A DNA stretch of 64,000 bases from Gnetum montanum (GCA_015680685.1 MNCI01007695.1:111275-175274), one strand, 5' to 3'; counted from the stretch's first letter, positions 11,899 to 25,448 are shown. The notes: generated from the letters alone by a model not told the origin. Numbers and translations: made by a program.

Positions 11899-14010
11899 AT
11901 GCCTTTTCAAAAGTCCACCAAATTGCCCTTCATCTTCACTAGAAAAGATCATAACCAATAAGTCATGAGGGTGTATGATCCCAAAGACCTTGTTGTCATT
12001 GAGTGTAGGCAATCTTTGAGAGTCAGAGGGGAGTCTTAATTTTGTAGCCATAAATGAAGATTGTTATAACTTTATTTATGCCAAAATATAGGCAGGCATT
12101 CTAATTTCACAAATTGAAGCTAAGGCTAAAATGAATTTTGAGCTCATACATAGGGGTGGGAAAGAGTACATCCCTTCCCCGTATGAAGAAATTCCTCTTA
12201 AAAATGTCTATTCTAGCATCCTAGCCTAATTGATTACCATAGAAGAGGAAGATGACAAGCCTACATTTGGGGAGCAATAGAAAAAGGAGGATGAATTTAA
12301 GGTAGAATTTGAGCCTGAAAACATCTTTGGAGGACTATTCCAACAAACATCCCTCAAAGTCATAGAACCTTCCCTTAATGATTTTGTTTTCTCCATGGGT
12401 ATGGTGCCACAATCTTCTAGTCCTTCATACGCTACCATGGTAGATCCCATGCGAGTTGTACCCACACATCACACTTAGCCGATGCCACAAACAACAAACT
12501 ATAACACATCAATGCCATTTACAACATAGTCTCAATATGTAAAACCATCAACGATGGCTTTTACCACCACAAATATATTGACTACTTACATGGAGTCCAC
12601 CATGGGACTCCTAGCAACACAAGGGACACACACCACATCTATCCTATTTGTGCCTTAAGTACCAGCACAAACATCTTTTTCTTTGTTTGGACCAAAAGCC
12701 ACAACCATAGTGTAACATTTTCCTTATATCATGCAACCCATAACAAGGCCACAAGCCTCACAATAGTTGCCACAACCTTATGTACAAGCCTCACAAATTA
12801 TGGGGCCACTGCAAGGCTTAGATCAAGCCTTCCAAATGATTCAAGACCTCACAAAGGAGTTGAAGAGGATTAAAGCCTCTACTACACAAACTATCAAGGT
12901 TATGGACTTCTACCAAGATGATCCCATAATTCATACGGTCACACCCTTGATAGTTCCTCTTGGAGAAGGTATTTCCCAATTTAGCAAATATAATGGAGAA
13001 GGTAACCCTAATGCTCACGTTATTACCTTTCGATTTGAATGTTTACTCTTGCAACCATGGCCTCATACCATCTTGAGGATTTTTCCTATGTCTTTGACTA
13101 GGAAAGCACTTGATTAGTATCATGCATTGCCTAGATGATCTATATCCTCTTTGAAGGACTTAGTAGCCTAGTTTTTCAGCCACTTCAAGTATAACTTGAA
13201 GCCTAACACAATGCTTGACCAACTCATGAAGGTCAAGTAGGGGCCCTTAGAACTTGTATAGAAATTCATTCAGTAGTGGAATGGATTGCTAAATGAAATA
13301 TTAGAGCCCATAGCCAAAGCCCATTTGTTAGCTATATTCAAAGTAGTTAATAACTTCATCAAGTCTAAAATTTACTAATTTTATCCACAGTCTCTTAGCC
13401 AAGCATTCTTGCAAAATAAAAATATAGAGGATGCCACGGAGGCTAGACATGATTTATATATCATATAAAAACCAACATACTCAAAGGGACAAGGAAAAGA
13501 GTAAACAACACAAAACTACCATAGCAACTCTAACCAAGAAATCCAAGGCCACGAACCAAGGGCTGAAGGTCAATCCTCCCAAGGCCCCCACTAATGACCA
13601 TAGTAACCAACCATCAACTTTTGGGACCACTACATCAACAAAAAATAGACCTAGCTTCGAAAGGAAGGATAGGTATAAATACACTACATTTTCATTAAAA
13701 CCATTTGAGTTGCTAGGCCAAGTATTAAGAAGTGGATGCATGTGACACAAACAAATGACCAAAGCTGCTCGAAAGAAGCATGAGCGATTATGTGAAATAG
13801 CCAAAGATCCCACTTAGGCAATAAAGGATGATCCCCTATTGCCTCGATACTTCAAGCTAGACCATTTCTACCATTATCATCAACTTCTTGATCATGATAT
13901 AGACTTCTACCTTGCTATGAAGGATGACCTACAAAGGTTGATAGATAGGGGGGAACTAGTTGTAGGTGCTTCTAACCCAATTTAGCCAAAAAAACTAGTC
14001 GATGCAGGTC
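11899..14010 (+). pseudogene. gag: gag of element A (broken)
   Basis: The start is ATGCCTTTTCAAAAG, which aligns with the gag ATG of element B (29025). The N-terminal part has 'YNFIYAKI' (about 12065-12090) matching B's 'YSFLYAKV'. The capsid core contains 'FYQDDPIIHTVTP', 'FSKYNGEGNPNAHVITFRFE' (about 12910-13040), 'HFKYNLKPNTMLDQLMKVK' (about 13180-13240) and 'EPIAKAHLLAIFKVVNNFIKSK' split over 13305-13370, as in plant Retrotrans_gag. The nucleocapsid-like part near 13855-13940 reads 'FYHYHQLLDHDIDFYLAMKDD', so both Cys residues of the C-D-Y-H...C motif are lost. Several stops and shifts. Confidence 0.8.
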
Positions 14011-14539
14011 TACAAAGACTCATTGAATGCTAATGATAGCCACTATGTTATTTTGGCATTCAACATTGATTTTAATTGAAGATATACAAGAGAACCTTTC
14101 ATGATTCAAGTGCCCCCTCTATAATGAAAGGGCTTCTTCAGCTTCCCATAGCTCAAGATCTCCCTTTGTTGTGAGAGTACCATTACCAACACCTTTGAGG
14201 GAACCTTTTGTCATTAAGGTCTCCCAACCCAACACAATCCAAATATCTATAGCCTAACCAAATACACATTGACCCCCTTATGGTGGCCAATTCTATTATC
14301 TCTTTCTTATATCCAATGGCTAACTACCAAAAAACTACAACCAACCAAGGGAAGAAGCATAAGCAGAAGTTAGACAAGAAGAGAGATAAGCATATGGAAG
14401 CATGAAAGGAAGTGTGTCCACTAAAGCCCACTTTTATTTTGTCTATACCCATGACCTCCTTTTCCCCATTACCTTCAACCAAAAAGCCATAGAAGGACAC
14501 TAGAGCCCACAACCAAAAAGAGCCACAATAGCCATAGCC

Positions 14540-15330
14540 TAAAGATGATGTCCACATTTTGGGATGCATGGAGGAACTAAAGCACAACCAGGGTGACAGA
14601 CCCATGGCCAATGAAAAAAAAATTCTTAGTGCCCTGGACCAAGTTAGGTAATCTCTTAAGAAAAAGAACATAACCTTAAGCTTGTACAACCTTATCATGA
14701 ATTCTGCCACACATTGTAAGTTGCTAGTCAAAATGTTAACCTTCATACCCATTAGTGAGGATATTCTTGCTAACGAGACCATAGCAAAATTAAACTTAAT
14801 TATTAGAAATGCAACGTAATTATAGCCCCATTATTCATAACCATATGAATAAGAAAATTTAAAATACATCAGGTGCATGTTGATGATGGAGCTACAACCA
14901 ACATCATCCCATGCACCATTGTTGAATGCTTGGACTTAACCGAGCAGGTACAACCTACAACCGCCATAGCTCTTAAGTCCTTTAATGGATCAAGAGTTGC
15001 TATCAAGGGGCCTATCTCCTTGGATTTTTTAGTTAGAGAAAAATTCCTTATAACCACCAACCTCTTGGAGATGGAAGAGACATGAAGATTCAACCTAATC
15101 TTGGGAAGACCTTGGTTGGCTTAATTATGAGCTATGTCCTCACCCATCCATCAAGAAATTCACCTTCCTTACGAGGAAGGTGAAATCATCATTCATGATC
15201 ATAACATAGCTCCCCTAGTTGTCAACAATGTAGACATAGAATAGGGATCCAAAGTAAATCTTCAAGAAGAAGCTCTTAGCCATGAAGAGCAAAAACCCAA
15301 GATAGCCAATGATGAAAATGATAGATAATG
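14540..15330 (+). pseudogene. pro: Aspartic protease region of element A
   Basis: A retroviral-type aspartic protease that would cut the Gag-Pol precursor. The pre-protease part 'ALDQVR..LKKKNITLSLYNLIM' (about 14630-14700) matches B. The active site reads VHVDDGATTNIIP (14875-14913), then 'RFNLILGRPWLA' (about 15090-15122), the conserved I-L-G-R-x-W motif. A TGA stop (15083-15085) interrupts it. The usual D-[ST/G]-G triplet is D-D-G here, as in B. Confidence 0.75.
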
Positions 15331-15523
15331 GAATACATTATGAGATGAACTCCCTTTTAACATCATAAGTAAATGGAATGGCAAATATAAGCTTGTGCAA
15401 AGTAGGCCTTACTCACTCCCTAATTTTGCAAATATTAGGAAGAATCTGCATGAGTAAAGTTCACCTTAATCTTTCCATGTTTCTATGGCCAGATGTACCA
15501 ATGGCCATATAGCCTTACTTTTG

Positions 15524-15831
15524 ATATGCAATTGTTGTTTTACACTTTATGCACATAGCCTAATGCATGTAGCCTAAAGCTTTTTTGCATTTTTATCTAA
15601 AACCTTTCTTTATTTTTATTTATGTTTTAAACATAAAAAGAGTGTCTCTTTCATACCTCATCCACTAAGATGTTAACATATGCAATTGTTGTTTTACACT
15701 TTATGCACATAGCCTAATGCATGTAGCCTAAAGCTTTTTTTCATTTTTATCTACAACCTTTCTTTATTTTTATTTATGTTTTAAACATAAAAAGAGTGTC
15801 TCTTTCATACCTCATCCACTAAGATGTTAAA
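15524..15831 (+). repeat. Tandem duplication, two 154-base copies
   Basis: 15524-15677 and 15678-15831 are nearly identical, both starting ATATGCAATTGTTGT and ending CTAAGATGTTAA. I see only a handful of differences. This is much less diverged than the LTR pair of the same element. Confidence 0.85.
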
Positions 15832-16105
15832 TTGGCACTATGGTTCACTAAGATGTTAAAATGACACTATTTGTCCACTAATATGTGAAACTAGCACTAT
15901 TTGTCCACTAAGACATTAAACTAGCATTACACCCACTAAGACATTAAACTAGCAACATTTTCTATTGAGACATTAAATTGGCGCTATTTTTTCACTAAGA
16001 CATTAGACTAAAATTATGTCTACTAAGATGTTAAACTAGGACCATGGTCTGCTAAGACCTTAAACTCACCTTATGGCCCACCATGGTCTTAAACTGGTAA
16101 TGTAA
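15815..16105 (+). repeat. TAAACTAGCA 30-bp array after protease (element A)
   Basis: About nine degenerate units of 28-31 bases follow the pattern 'GTCCACTAAGACNTTAAACT' + 'AGCACTAT'. They lie between protease and the antisense gene, as in B. Confidence 0.85.
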
Positions 16106-16440
16106 CCACAATTGTTCAATATAACATGTGCCCATGATGGCCTAAAATTAGCAAACATATTGCTTATTATGATACTTCTTTTTGTCAATTAGCCATTAAA
16201 TGTTATAATAAAAAATATAAACATAGCCATTATCAATGTTTACAACATTTACAATATTCACTACTACTATAAATGCAGCTAAAAATAAAACCAAAGTTTA
16301 AATTTAAAGTTAAAATGTCCATAACATACATAGCCATGGCCACACTGTGTGGCAAAAATATCAAAGAATAACAATAATCCATAGCATAGTCTTGGCTAAC
16401 CATAGCCATCAACATAAAAACAAAAGCAAATAGCCAACAA
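16106..16440. other. Non-coding spacer, element A
   Basis: AT-rich sequence between the repeat array and the 3' end of the antisense gene. I see no coding or RNA signal here. Confidence 0.5.
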
Positions 16441-19400
16441 GCTAAACTAAAGGAGGTTTCTTAGTGGCATCTAAAGGAAGAAGTGATGGATCATTTCCAT
16501 CCTCACCATTGGGGCTACCTATGTCTCCTAAGGCTTGAAATGTAACAACATATAGCCAGTTAGTAGCCCATAGCCAAAATCATGACTTAAAGAAAAGACT
16601 AAAACATAAAATTTATCAAACCTGGGGATATTTCAGCTCTATTACTTCTAGGGGTAGATGGTGAAGGCCTTCCTCCAAATGATGGAATATTTAGTCCTCC
16701 ATCATGTTGACTTAGTCAACATCCTCAAGATCAATGCTAGAATGAATATTGGTCCTATCTATAGGATTCCAAGTAGGGGGCTCATGAGTAACAGCAGCTG
16801 TAGTAGCCTCAACCACAATAGTAGTAACTTGAAGAGTAGGGGATTGCTCCACCTTTAGAGTACTCTCATAAAGTCAATAAGCACTTTCTGCCTAGATCCC
16901 CTAGATGAATAGCTTCTCTCTTATTCCATTCAATTGACTCTTCCTTAAGCCACTTTAGGTAGGCCCCATGATCAACCTTATACTAATGCTTGTGGATCTT
17001 TTGTGTCTTTCCCCACTCTAGAACCCAAGCCCAGTGATCCTTGTAATTCTCAACCTTTTGGGAGATGAGGTCCATCTACGTACATTATTTTACCATCTCC
17101 CATAGGAATGCTACTTTGTCCTAAATGACATTCTAGTAGTGAGCCCATGTGATCTCCTTCATAATTTCCTTGAGTTAGCCGCTTGGGCTTCCATGAAGTC
17201 TTTATAGTCTCAAAGATCTCTAATAGTATCCTCCTACCTTTGAGCCTTTTCCCTTAAGGTCACAACTTCCTCCCATAGGGATTAGTTGGACCTCTCTAGC
17301 TCCCATGAAGCTTTTGCACACAACATTGCTAAATCAGTGGTAGTTTTGTCTAGCTTCACGAGTATACTAGACACATCAGAGGAAAGATTAGGCAAGGAGT
17401 CTACCTCTAGGTCTCTGGTGGGGTCCCACTCCATGGAGGGTAGTACATCAGCATAAAATACAACCATAAGACAAAACCTAAGATAGTCATAATGCAAGAA
17501 AAGCCTACAACTAAGATACATAAAAGAAAATCCTTACCTATCTCAGGTGCAACCTAATTAATTAATCAATGATGTCCTTAGCAATTCCATGCAAGACCTC
17601 CATTTTTTTGGAGTCTCTACCCATGGTGTCACATGAAAATTAGGGATATGAGCTTGCACTCGTGGTTCAAGAACTATTGTAAGAATAACAATCATCAAAA
17701 GATTAGGATGACAAGTAAAGATAATCAATGAGATATAACATAAATATTAGGACATAGGAATACCTTGCTCCTCCTCCTCTAGGATGATGATAGGAGAGGT
17801 ACTTGGTACTGCATCACCAACCAAGACATATAGATCATTTATACCTACATTGACAAGTCCTTCAACCATAGGTTACTTTAGGAGTGCCTCTTCTGCACAC
17901 CTTTGTTTTTCCTTTGCAACAACTTGGGTTGTTATAACCTGATGTTTATCTACACGCACAACACATAGAAAACTAGTTAACACATAAAACCATAAAGTAG
18001 CCATAAAATTTTAAAACATTAAATACCCAAAAAAAATTTAAAAAGCATACTTGCAACTACCTACTATGATAGCTTAAGCTTAAACTTAAGCTTCTTCAGG
18101 GCAGGTTGATCTGATCCTGAGTGTATCTCCTCCATAGGCCTCTTGAGTTTCTCTCTAGCTACTCCTTTAGCCTCCTTGCACCATCGTCTGACATCCTAGA
18201 TACTATTAGGAAATGAGAGGGGCTCATCATCATCATCACTATGAGGGGACTCATGCTGCCTAACATCAAGATTCTTAGAGGTGATGGATAATGTTTCATC
18301 CATCTTCTTTGTTAGATTCTAGGCTTGCACTATTGCATAAATGTACTTTATGCAAGTCTTAGAAAGTTGGTTTGGGGCTTGGGAAATCCATTGCTTATTC
18401 CTATATACTACCAAAAAATTGGCAAACCTCTCTAGATAACCTACAAAAAATGAAAAGTACATATGGATTATTGTAGAGGTATCAACATGGAGTTTAATAT
18501 CTCCTCTCAAATCCCAGTAGCCAAAAGTAATAGCCCAATCACATTTGATGCCCTCCATCAAGACCTTATTAAAGGTCCACCCTTGTGCTAGGGCAATTAA
18601 ATTCTTTTGTCATAGCAGTTTAGGGAATGCACAAGACCTAAAAAAGAATAGGATTCCTTTGCATCAAGGTTCATGAAGCTATCGATCAAATATTTAAAGT
18701 GGTTAATGCTGGCACCAAGCCACTCTAGAACTTCTTCATGATGGTCCAATTTCCTTACTATCCTAGTGGGAACCTTTGCTCCATTAGCAAGGATACCAAA
18801 CAAGTCACAAAAGAGGCCAACACCTACATCCATGTTCACCTTAACACCTCGAATGATGGTGCTAAAGCAACTAACCTTCTCATCGAAAGAGTTGATGACA
18901 TGTAGCATCTCCTTAGTAGGAATGGAAGGGATAGGTGCCATGAATACATTGAGAAAACCTACACTCTGGATGTTTTCTTGAACATATCCAAGTGCCTACC
19001 CCTTTAGCCACTCTTGTGTTGATGTCAAATCACCAAACTTTAGGATGAGGGTATCTTCATGATGTGAACATGAAAGTGGTATAGTGACATCAGCTAAGGT
19101 GGAAGGTCTTGCGAAGTAATAACCAAAGGTTAGCATAAATATACACAATTTCAACAACCAAGAAAAGTAATAAAATACTTAGAGCCATAAAACACTAGAA
19201 GCTATACGTTCACCTTTAGTTTTCTTCTGCAGTGTGGAGGTTCCAACTACAAGGATTTGATTCATGCTATGAGCATCTACCCACCAACTATGCATCATCC
19301 CATCATCCTTACACTTTTTGTATACAAGGCTAAACTTGATGGTGTATTCATTAAAGTCCCCTCTTAACTATTGAGACATAGTAGCTTTGATTTAAGGACT

Positions 19401-20010
19401 TTTGATGAATTAGTGCAAAGCAGTTTGAGCCACTACCAAGATTTGATCATTGACGATCAAGTCCTAATCATTGATCTTGTACTTGCAAGAAGTTGTAAAT
19501 GAAGTTAGGTAAGGTAATCAAGGCAAAACCATAAAAACATTACAATAACCATGTTTATCCTTATAGATGATACATAGTGCCTGATGGGTTTTAGAATAAT
19601 GTGTGGACTCTCTATGTGCCACCATCAAAATGTTGTCAATATTATATTGACTATAGTTTGGCATCATCTAAATCTTTATAAGGTAATATGGGCTCATGAC
19701 ATCTGTTTTTCCCCTTGTAGTCTTAGGAAGCATCCTATCAATAATGTACCTAGTAATCAAGCCAAATTCTCATGGCAACAAGGTCTCCATAATAACCCCA
19801 ACTACATCCATAGATAAGTGTGACCATTGTATCACATTGAAATTCCTTAGGAGGTAGGCAAGGAAGTACCTTGTCCTAGATGAGAACCACAACAAGAGTT
19901 TTCCCAAAGGCATGTCATGTGGTGGGGTGTTGTTCTTGGGATGACCAATGTAGCACAAGATACCAATTATCTCCACTATAATGAGGATAGGCCTCAAGAA
20001 GACCATGCAT
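16440..20010 (-). pseudogene. Element A antisense gene (minus-strand, multi-exon)
   Basis: From 5' (right) to 3': a segment 'FLRPILIIVEIIGILCYIG' followed by 'YLLRNFNVIQWSHLSMDV' and 'METLLP' (about 19995-19770); a segment with 'VVGTSTLQKKTK' ending at donor 19213 (GTGAAC); 'DTLILKFGDLTSTQEWLKG' and then 'VINSFDEKVSCFSTIIRGV' and 'LFCDLFGILANG' (about 19080-18760); further exons ending at donors 18050 (GTATGC), 17763 (GTATTC), 17537 (GTAAGG) and 16621 (GTTTGA). The first two segments and three of the donor positions match B and E. The acceptor before the first segment reads GCAT where B has GCAG. Function unknown; the middle part weakly recalls plant transposon-associated proteins. Confidence 0.65.
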
Positions 20011-20560
20011 GAAACAAAACAAAAACATTATGACCAATTATAATTTTTTAACAATTTAGACAAAACCATTAGCTGTAGGTGATATTAGCCTCTATAAAAA
20101 TCTCTAAGGTGTTTTTCTAGATTAGTCTAAGTAATTCCACAAGAAAGCATTATTACAATCTTGCATAACCTTACATCACGACCAATTGGAATTTACTTAC
20201 AAATTTAGAAAAAAATTCCTAAGTTAGAGGTGAAATTATCCTCTATAAAAAGCTCTTATGTTGTTTATCTAAATTAGCTTTACAAATTCCATAAAAACAT
20301 TATTACCATATTTTTATAGCCTTCATAGCCAAAATTTCATAGCCCAAAACTGTCTTAGTCTAAATTATTTATAAACTTAGAAAATAGCATCTACATTATG
20401 CATAAATTTAGAAAAAGTAAGCATAAGTTTAGAAAAAACATCTAAATTATGCAAATCATGCATAAATTTGGAAAAAACATCTAAACTATGCAAAGCATGC
20501 ATAAATTTGGAAAAAGCATACTAAACTTAGAGAAAGCCATGTAATCATAGTAAAAGCTTG
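20011..20560. repeat. AT-rich spacer with short tandem repeats (element A)
   Basis: A segment of about 145 bases is present twice (about 20064-20205 and 20206-20340), each containing CCTCTATAAAAA and ATTCCA.AA. At 20371-20545 a shorter unit with GCATAAATTTGGAAAAA recurs three to four times. This is the 5' flank or first intron of the antisense gene. I did not find a counterpart of B's exon 1. Confidence 0.5.
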
Positions 20561-21944
20561 CTAAAAATAGGAAAATATTTTACTCTTCTTGAAAACAAAA
20601 CTAAACATTATTTTTACATATTTACAAAATTAAAACATAATTTATACATATCAATGACTTCTATGTGCTACAACTGTGACTTTTGTCTTGATTCACATAG
20701 CCATAACCAAAAATTTCATAAAATATTTGTTTTAAGTCCAATTGGATTGATTTCACCTTCATTGGAAAGATGAAGCCAAAGTCTATGTAGACATGCCTAG
20801 AAAATAGCAAAAACCTTCACTGTTTTCTTATAAATAATTCAAAAATATACATGAAATTACAGACGTGACATAAACAACCTAACTATGCAATGTTAGGAAA
20901 ATAGCCATAACTTCTTCATTTCAAGGTCAAATTAAATGAGGCAATAGCCATCAGAAAGCTTAAATGAAGGGCTACAAACCCATAACCTGAAAATTTACAA
21001 ATTGTTTGTCTTTATACCATGAAAAAAATACATAAATTTTCTTTCTTTTCCACATCAAAACTTCAAAAATCTCAAAGCCTAGATTTCATATAGCCATTGA
21101 AATAGTTGAAATAGCAAAAAACATTGAAACCAATTAAAATTAACATCAAAATAATGGGGTAGGATGTTGTTAAAATTTCATGTTAACAAATCCTAAGGCC
21201 TAGATATGAGAAAAAAAATAGCCACACCCTAAAATTTTGGGAGTAAAAGCATTAAACAAGAAGCCCTATTTTCAAAATCAAATTTAAAAAATATAAAGCA
21301 ATTAAAAAACTATAGATCTACATGGAAGAAGCCAAAATAGGATGTGGGACTTTTTTAGAATTCTATCTTAATCCTCCACCAAAGTAGATCTGAAAAAAAT
21401 GACCCTGATACATAGAAAGCAAAAAACTAGAAAAACCACAAGAAACAAAGGCAAAACTCCCTAAAATGCTCAGCCATCCTCTAGATTGTAGAATTTTTTC
21501 TCTTTTCCCCTCACTACTTGGATTCCATGGCAAGCTCAATGTTGAGAATGATAGAAATTATGAGAAGATAGGAGTTCTACGTTGGGTACAAGGGAGATGG
21601 AAGGCTTCCACACTAAAAATTGGTTGTGGCTACCACAAGAATCTTTGCTAGAGCTCTCCTCTAATGTGTTGTTTCTGTAGAATGATAATTATGATCAAAA
21701 ATTGCAAAACTTGACATATAAAATTGATCTAAAACCTAAACGAAACCCCAAATTCCAATTTAGTGCACCATAACTACAAGTGCACTGAAGTAAAAGGGAG
21801 GAAATTCTAGTTCATATTGATTTTGTGTGGGAAATAAATTTACTTTTCAAAATTTTAAAATCTTTGGATTGTGTGCCCCACCCTGCCCTTCACTTTTGAC
21901 CAAAATCAAAGCTAAGTTTTTTTACCAATTTAAACACCTAAAAC
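20561..21944. other. AT-rich non-coding sequence, element A
   Basis: No domain, RNA gene or ordered repeat recognised. Short open frames on both strands look random. Confidence 0.4.
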
Positions 21945-24720
21945 ATTTTGGAAACCTTAACCCCATGGATTCACATTAAGAATACCATGCCCCGCATGGA
22001 AAAATTCTTATCACTTTACAAATTCATTAGACTTGTAAATATCTTTCTATTTTTGGTGACCCAAACCTACCTTTTTCAACCTTGGGTTTCCAAAATTGAG
22101 CAAAACATGAGCAAGGCTAAGAACAATGGATTTCCATGCTGGGGAAATATTGCCTAGTGTGAAAGAAGAGGGGTAACACTCACTCTTACCTCCCAAAACT
22201 ATTCTAACATAGTTTTGACTCCAAAGTGAACCCCACATGACCTAGAACACCTCCAAGTATCTTCAACAGCCTTAGAATCCCACCAAACCTAGTCATAATT
22301 AGTCAAAATTTAGGATTTTGTGTTTTCCATGTTGGGGAAAGCTTCTTCCACACTGAGCCTCTCACCCTCCATGTGGATGGATGGGGTAAGTAAAGAATAA
22401 CCTAAATTGATGACTTGATGACCTTTTCTTGTTGCTTGGTGATTCCTAGACCCTATTGAAACCTTTTGGAGCCTATGAGAGTTCCAAAATTGGTCAAATA
22501 TGGGAAAAATGTCATCCCCCTCTCATCCATGGTAGGGCCACAATTCTTAGCATGGAAGAAAGGGGGAAGATTACATGAGGCACTTAAAAGCCTCTAAATT
22601 ATCAAATCTTAACACCCAACATTAATAATCAACATCAACAACCCTGAAGGTTGACATGCATGGTTGATCAACTATTGATTTATCCGAGATTTGACTTTCT
22701 TAATTGAGGGATACCTTTGCCATGTTGAGCCTCCTACCCTTAGTGTAGAAAAAAGGAAGGAAGCCTAAAAACCCCCTCATAGCCTCCAAAACAACAAGAT
22801 CTTAACCTTAGACACTAATGGTCAACACCAACAACCTATGGACATGCATGCATAGCCAGATTGATCATAAAAGGGCCAAAAAGCTTTTCCCCTAAATTTT
22901 CACATTGAGCATAGAAGCCCCAACATGTAAAAATAGGGGAAGCCCAAAATACACCTAGTGATCCTTGAAACAACCAAATTTTGACATCAAGTAGCAGTAG
23001 TTGACACCAACAACCTTACAAATGTGCATGCATGATTAAACATGCCTGCATGATTGAAAGTGATCATAAAGCACCAAAATGATTTCACAAAAACTTTCCA
23101 CACTAAGCATGGAATCCTTGTGTGGAAAAAATGAGGAAAGGTTAAAAAATTTCTTATGAGCCTTTAAACAACCAAATTTCGATATTAGATGCTAATAGTC
23201 AACACCAGCAACCTTAGAAGCCTACAATCATGCCCGAAAGTGACCAAAAATGACCAAAATTATTTTCCCTAATTTTCCACATTTGGCATGGAAGCCCTAG
23301 CATGGAAAAGGAGGGAAAATTTGAAAAAACACTCATCAACCTTCAAGAAAGGCAATTTTTAACACCAAGCATTGACCATTATCACTAGCAACCTTAGGGA
23401 CCTACATGCATGAACAAAGATGATGTAAAAACATAAAAATATATTCCCTCCCATTTTTCCATAGTGAGAATACCATCCCTAGTGTGGAAAGAAGGGGGGA
23501 AGTCTAAAAAACACTTAGAAATACTCAAAATTATCAAAACTTGATACTAAACCCTAGTCCTTGACCCTAGTAGTCCCGAAGGCTAACATGCATAGCCAAA
23601 TGAAGTCAAAATTGGCCTAGATCTAATATGCATAGTTCTTCCACACTAGGGATCCATTTTTTCACACTGCGGGTGGTATCCCTAGCATGAAAACTCAAGG
23701 GGAAACTTTTTTGAAGCTCCTAAACACTTTAGAATGACATTAAATGATCTTTCATGCACTCTAGAACCCTAGTAGTAGCCATTAGGACCCTTAAACTTTA
23801 CAAAACTAATCCTAGATGGCAAAAAATCTATTCCTCCTTGTTTTCCATGTTGAGCTCTCCATCCCCAATGTGGAAAAATGGGGGAAAGCCAAAAAGCCAT
23901 TTAGGGATGTCCAAAACTACTAAATTTTGACATGGATCTAGTGTAGATCTAGGATTCCTACTTTTTCCATGTTGGAGTAACTTCCCCAATGTGGGAACAA
24001 GGGGGAAGCTACTTTTCCATTTTTGGAAGTAATATGGCACTCCCAAAAGCCAAAGATCTACACTGGAGAAGCTTGGGACCTCATAACCTTAAGATCTTGC
24101 TTGTTTGATCTCATCTCAACCTCCAAAATCCATTTTCCCCCATTCTTCCATGCTGGAGAAACCTCCCCAACATGGAAACATGGGGGAAGACCTTAAGTAC
24201 TATTAAAACTCCTTCAAACATGCCCAAAATCAACTAGAAACTTCCAAAATTGAAGTCTATAGCCCTAGGGGCCTAGAAACCTACTCAAAGTATCCCTAAA
24301 TCACTTTGAACCCATAAAAAAATTGTCCCCCTATTTTTCCATGCTTAGGATATCATGGTCATCATGGAAAAAAGGGGCAGCCATTTTGACCCATTTTGAC
24401 ACTCAAAATTGCATCAAATTGTCTCAGAACAAAGCTAGAAGATTCACAAGCTCAAGATCTAGAATCCAACCACCTATTTGACCATGTTTGACCTTATTGT
24501 TTCTTGGATTTTGGTTCCCCATGTTGAATCCCTCTCTTTTCCATGCTAGCTAGTGTGGAAAAAAGGGGGGAAGGCTTAAATTGTGATGGATCTAACTTTG
24601 TGCTACCTTGGAAAGGTCCTAAACCCTTGATTTTGGACCTTTGAGCACTCCAAAAGTTATTTTCCCTGGTTCCCATACTAAGGGTCCTTATTTCCATACT
24701 AAGCCCAACGTGGAAGCCTC
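21945..24720 (+). repeat. Degenerate array of about 15 hairpin-bearing units, about 190 bp each
   Basis: Each unit holds a pair like 'TTTTCCATGTTGGAG...CCCCAATGTGGAAAA', where TTTTCCA and TGGAAAA can pair to form a hairpin, followed by a GGGGGAAG run. Between hairpins are phrases such as 'AACACCAACAACCTTA' and 'CATGCATG'. Hairpins lie near 22135, 22325, 22535, 22720, 22900, 23095, 23275, 23455, 23640, 23845, 23965, 24145, 24335, 24530 and 24670. It sits between the antisense gene and RT. Element B has no such array at the same place. Confidence 0.75.
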
Positions 24721-25084
24721 AAAACACTAATTTTTTGGTCCAAATAGCCCAAAAGTATCCCTAATTAATGCCTAAACTCACCTAATAGCCTTGTCGCCTT
24801 AAAACATGGCTTTCTATGGCCTAAAACTAGTAAGACCTACCATTTTTAACCTATATTAGCTAAATTTTATCATATATAACATATTTGTCTTGATTTTTTC
24901 CTTATTACATAATGTTTTTACTTGTTTTTAAACTTATGTTACCTTGTTAACCTTCTATGGCCTTTATACAGCCTTATATGTTCATTATTTGTTTTATTAT
25001 AGCTCTATTTACTTTTTTTTTGCCTTTAAATGGTATCAAATAGTGGGGCTTGACCTTCCTTAACCACCATCTGACACCATATCA
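24721..25084. other. Spacer before the second repeat array (element A)
   Basis: AT-rich, no coding signal. It contains one or two weak TAAACT/CCTAAAACTAG units near 24770-24830. Confidence 0.4.
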
Positions 25085-25235
25085 CTATGGCCTACTATTG
25101 CTTTAAATTGGCATCTTAGTCCACCAAGACTATAAATTGGCATCATGGCTCACTAAGGCCTTAAACTGGCATCATAGTCCACCAAGACTATAAACTAGCA
25201 TCATGGCCTACTAAGGCCTAAAACTGGCAATTTTG
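25085..25235 (+). repeat. TAAACTGGCA array before RT (element A)
   Basis: Five units of about 30 bases ('CATCATGGCTCACTAAGGCC' + 'TTAAACTGG'). It is the second of three arrays in this element. Confidence 0.85.
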
Positions 25236-25448
25236 GCCTTTATTGACCATTTTTAGCCTTATACTTCCCTTTGTTTCACCTTTATGTGATCTTTGTTTAC
25301 CTTTATTATACTTTGATGAATTGTCCTTATCTTACTAATGATCTTAGATGGCCTTGATTGCATTAGATTTGCATGTGTTTCATGGCATTTTAACATTTTT
25401 TATTCACTTTTATCCATGTGCCATTTAATATGCTTTTGGTTGATTTAT

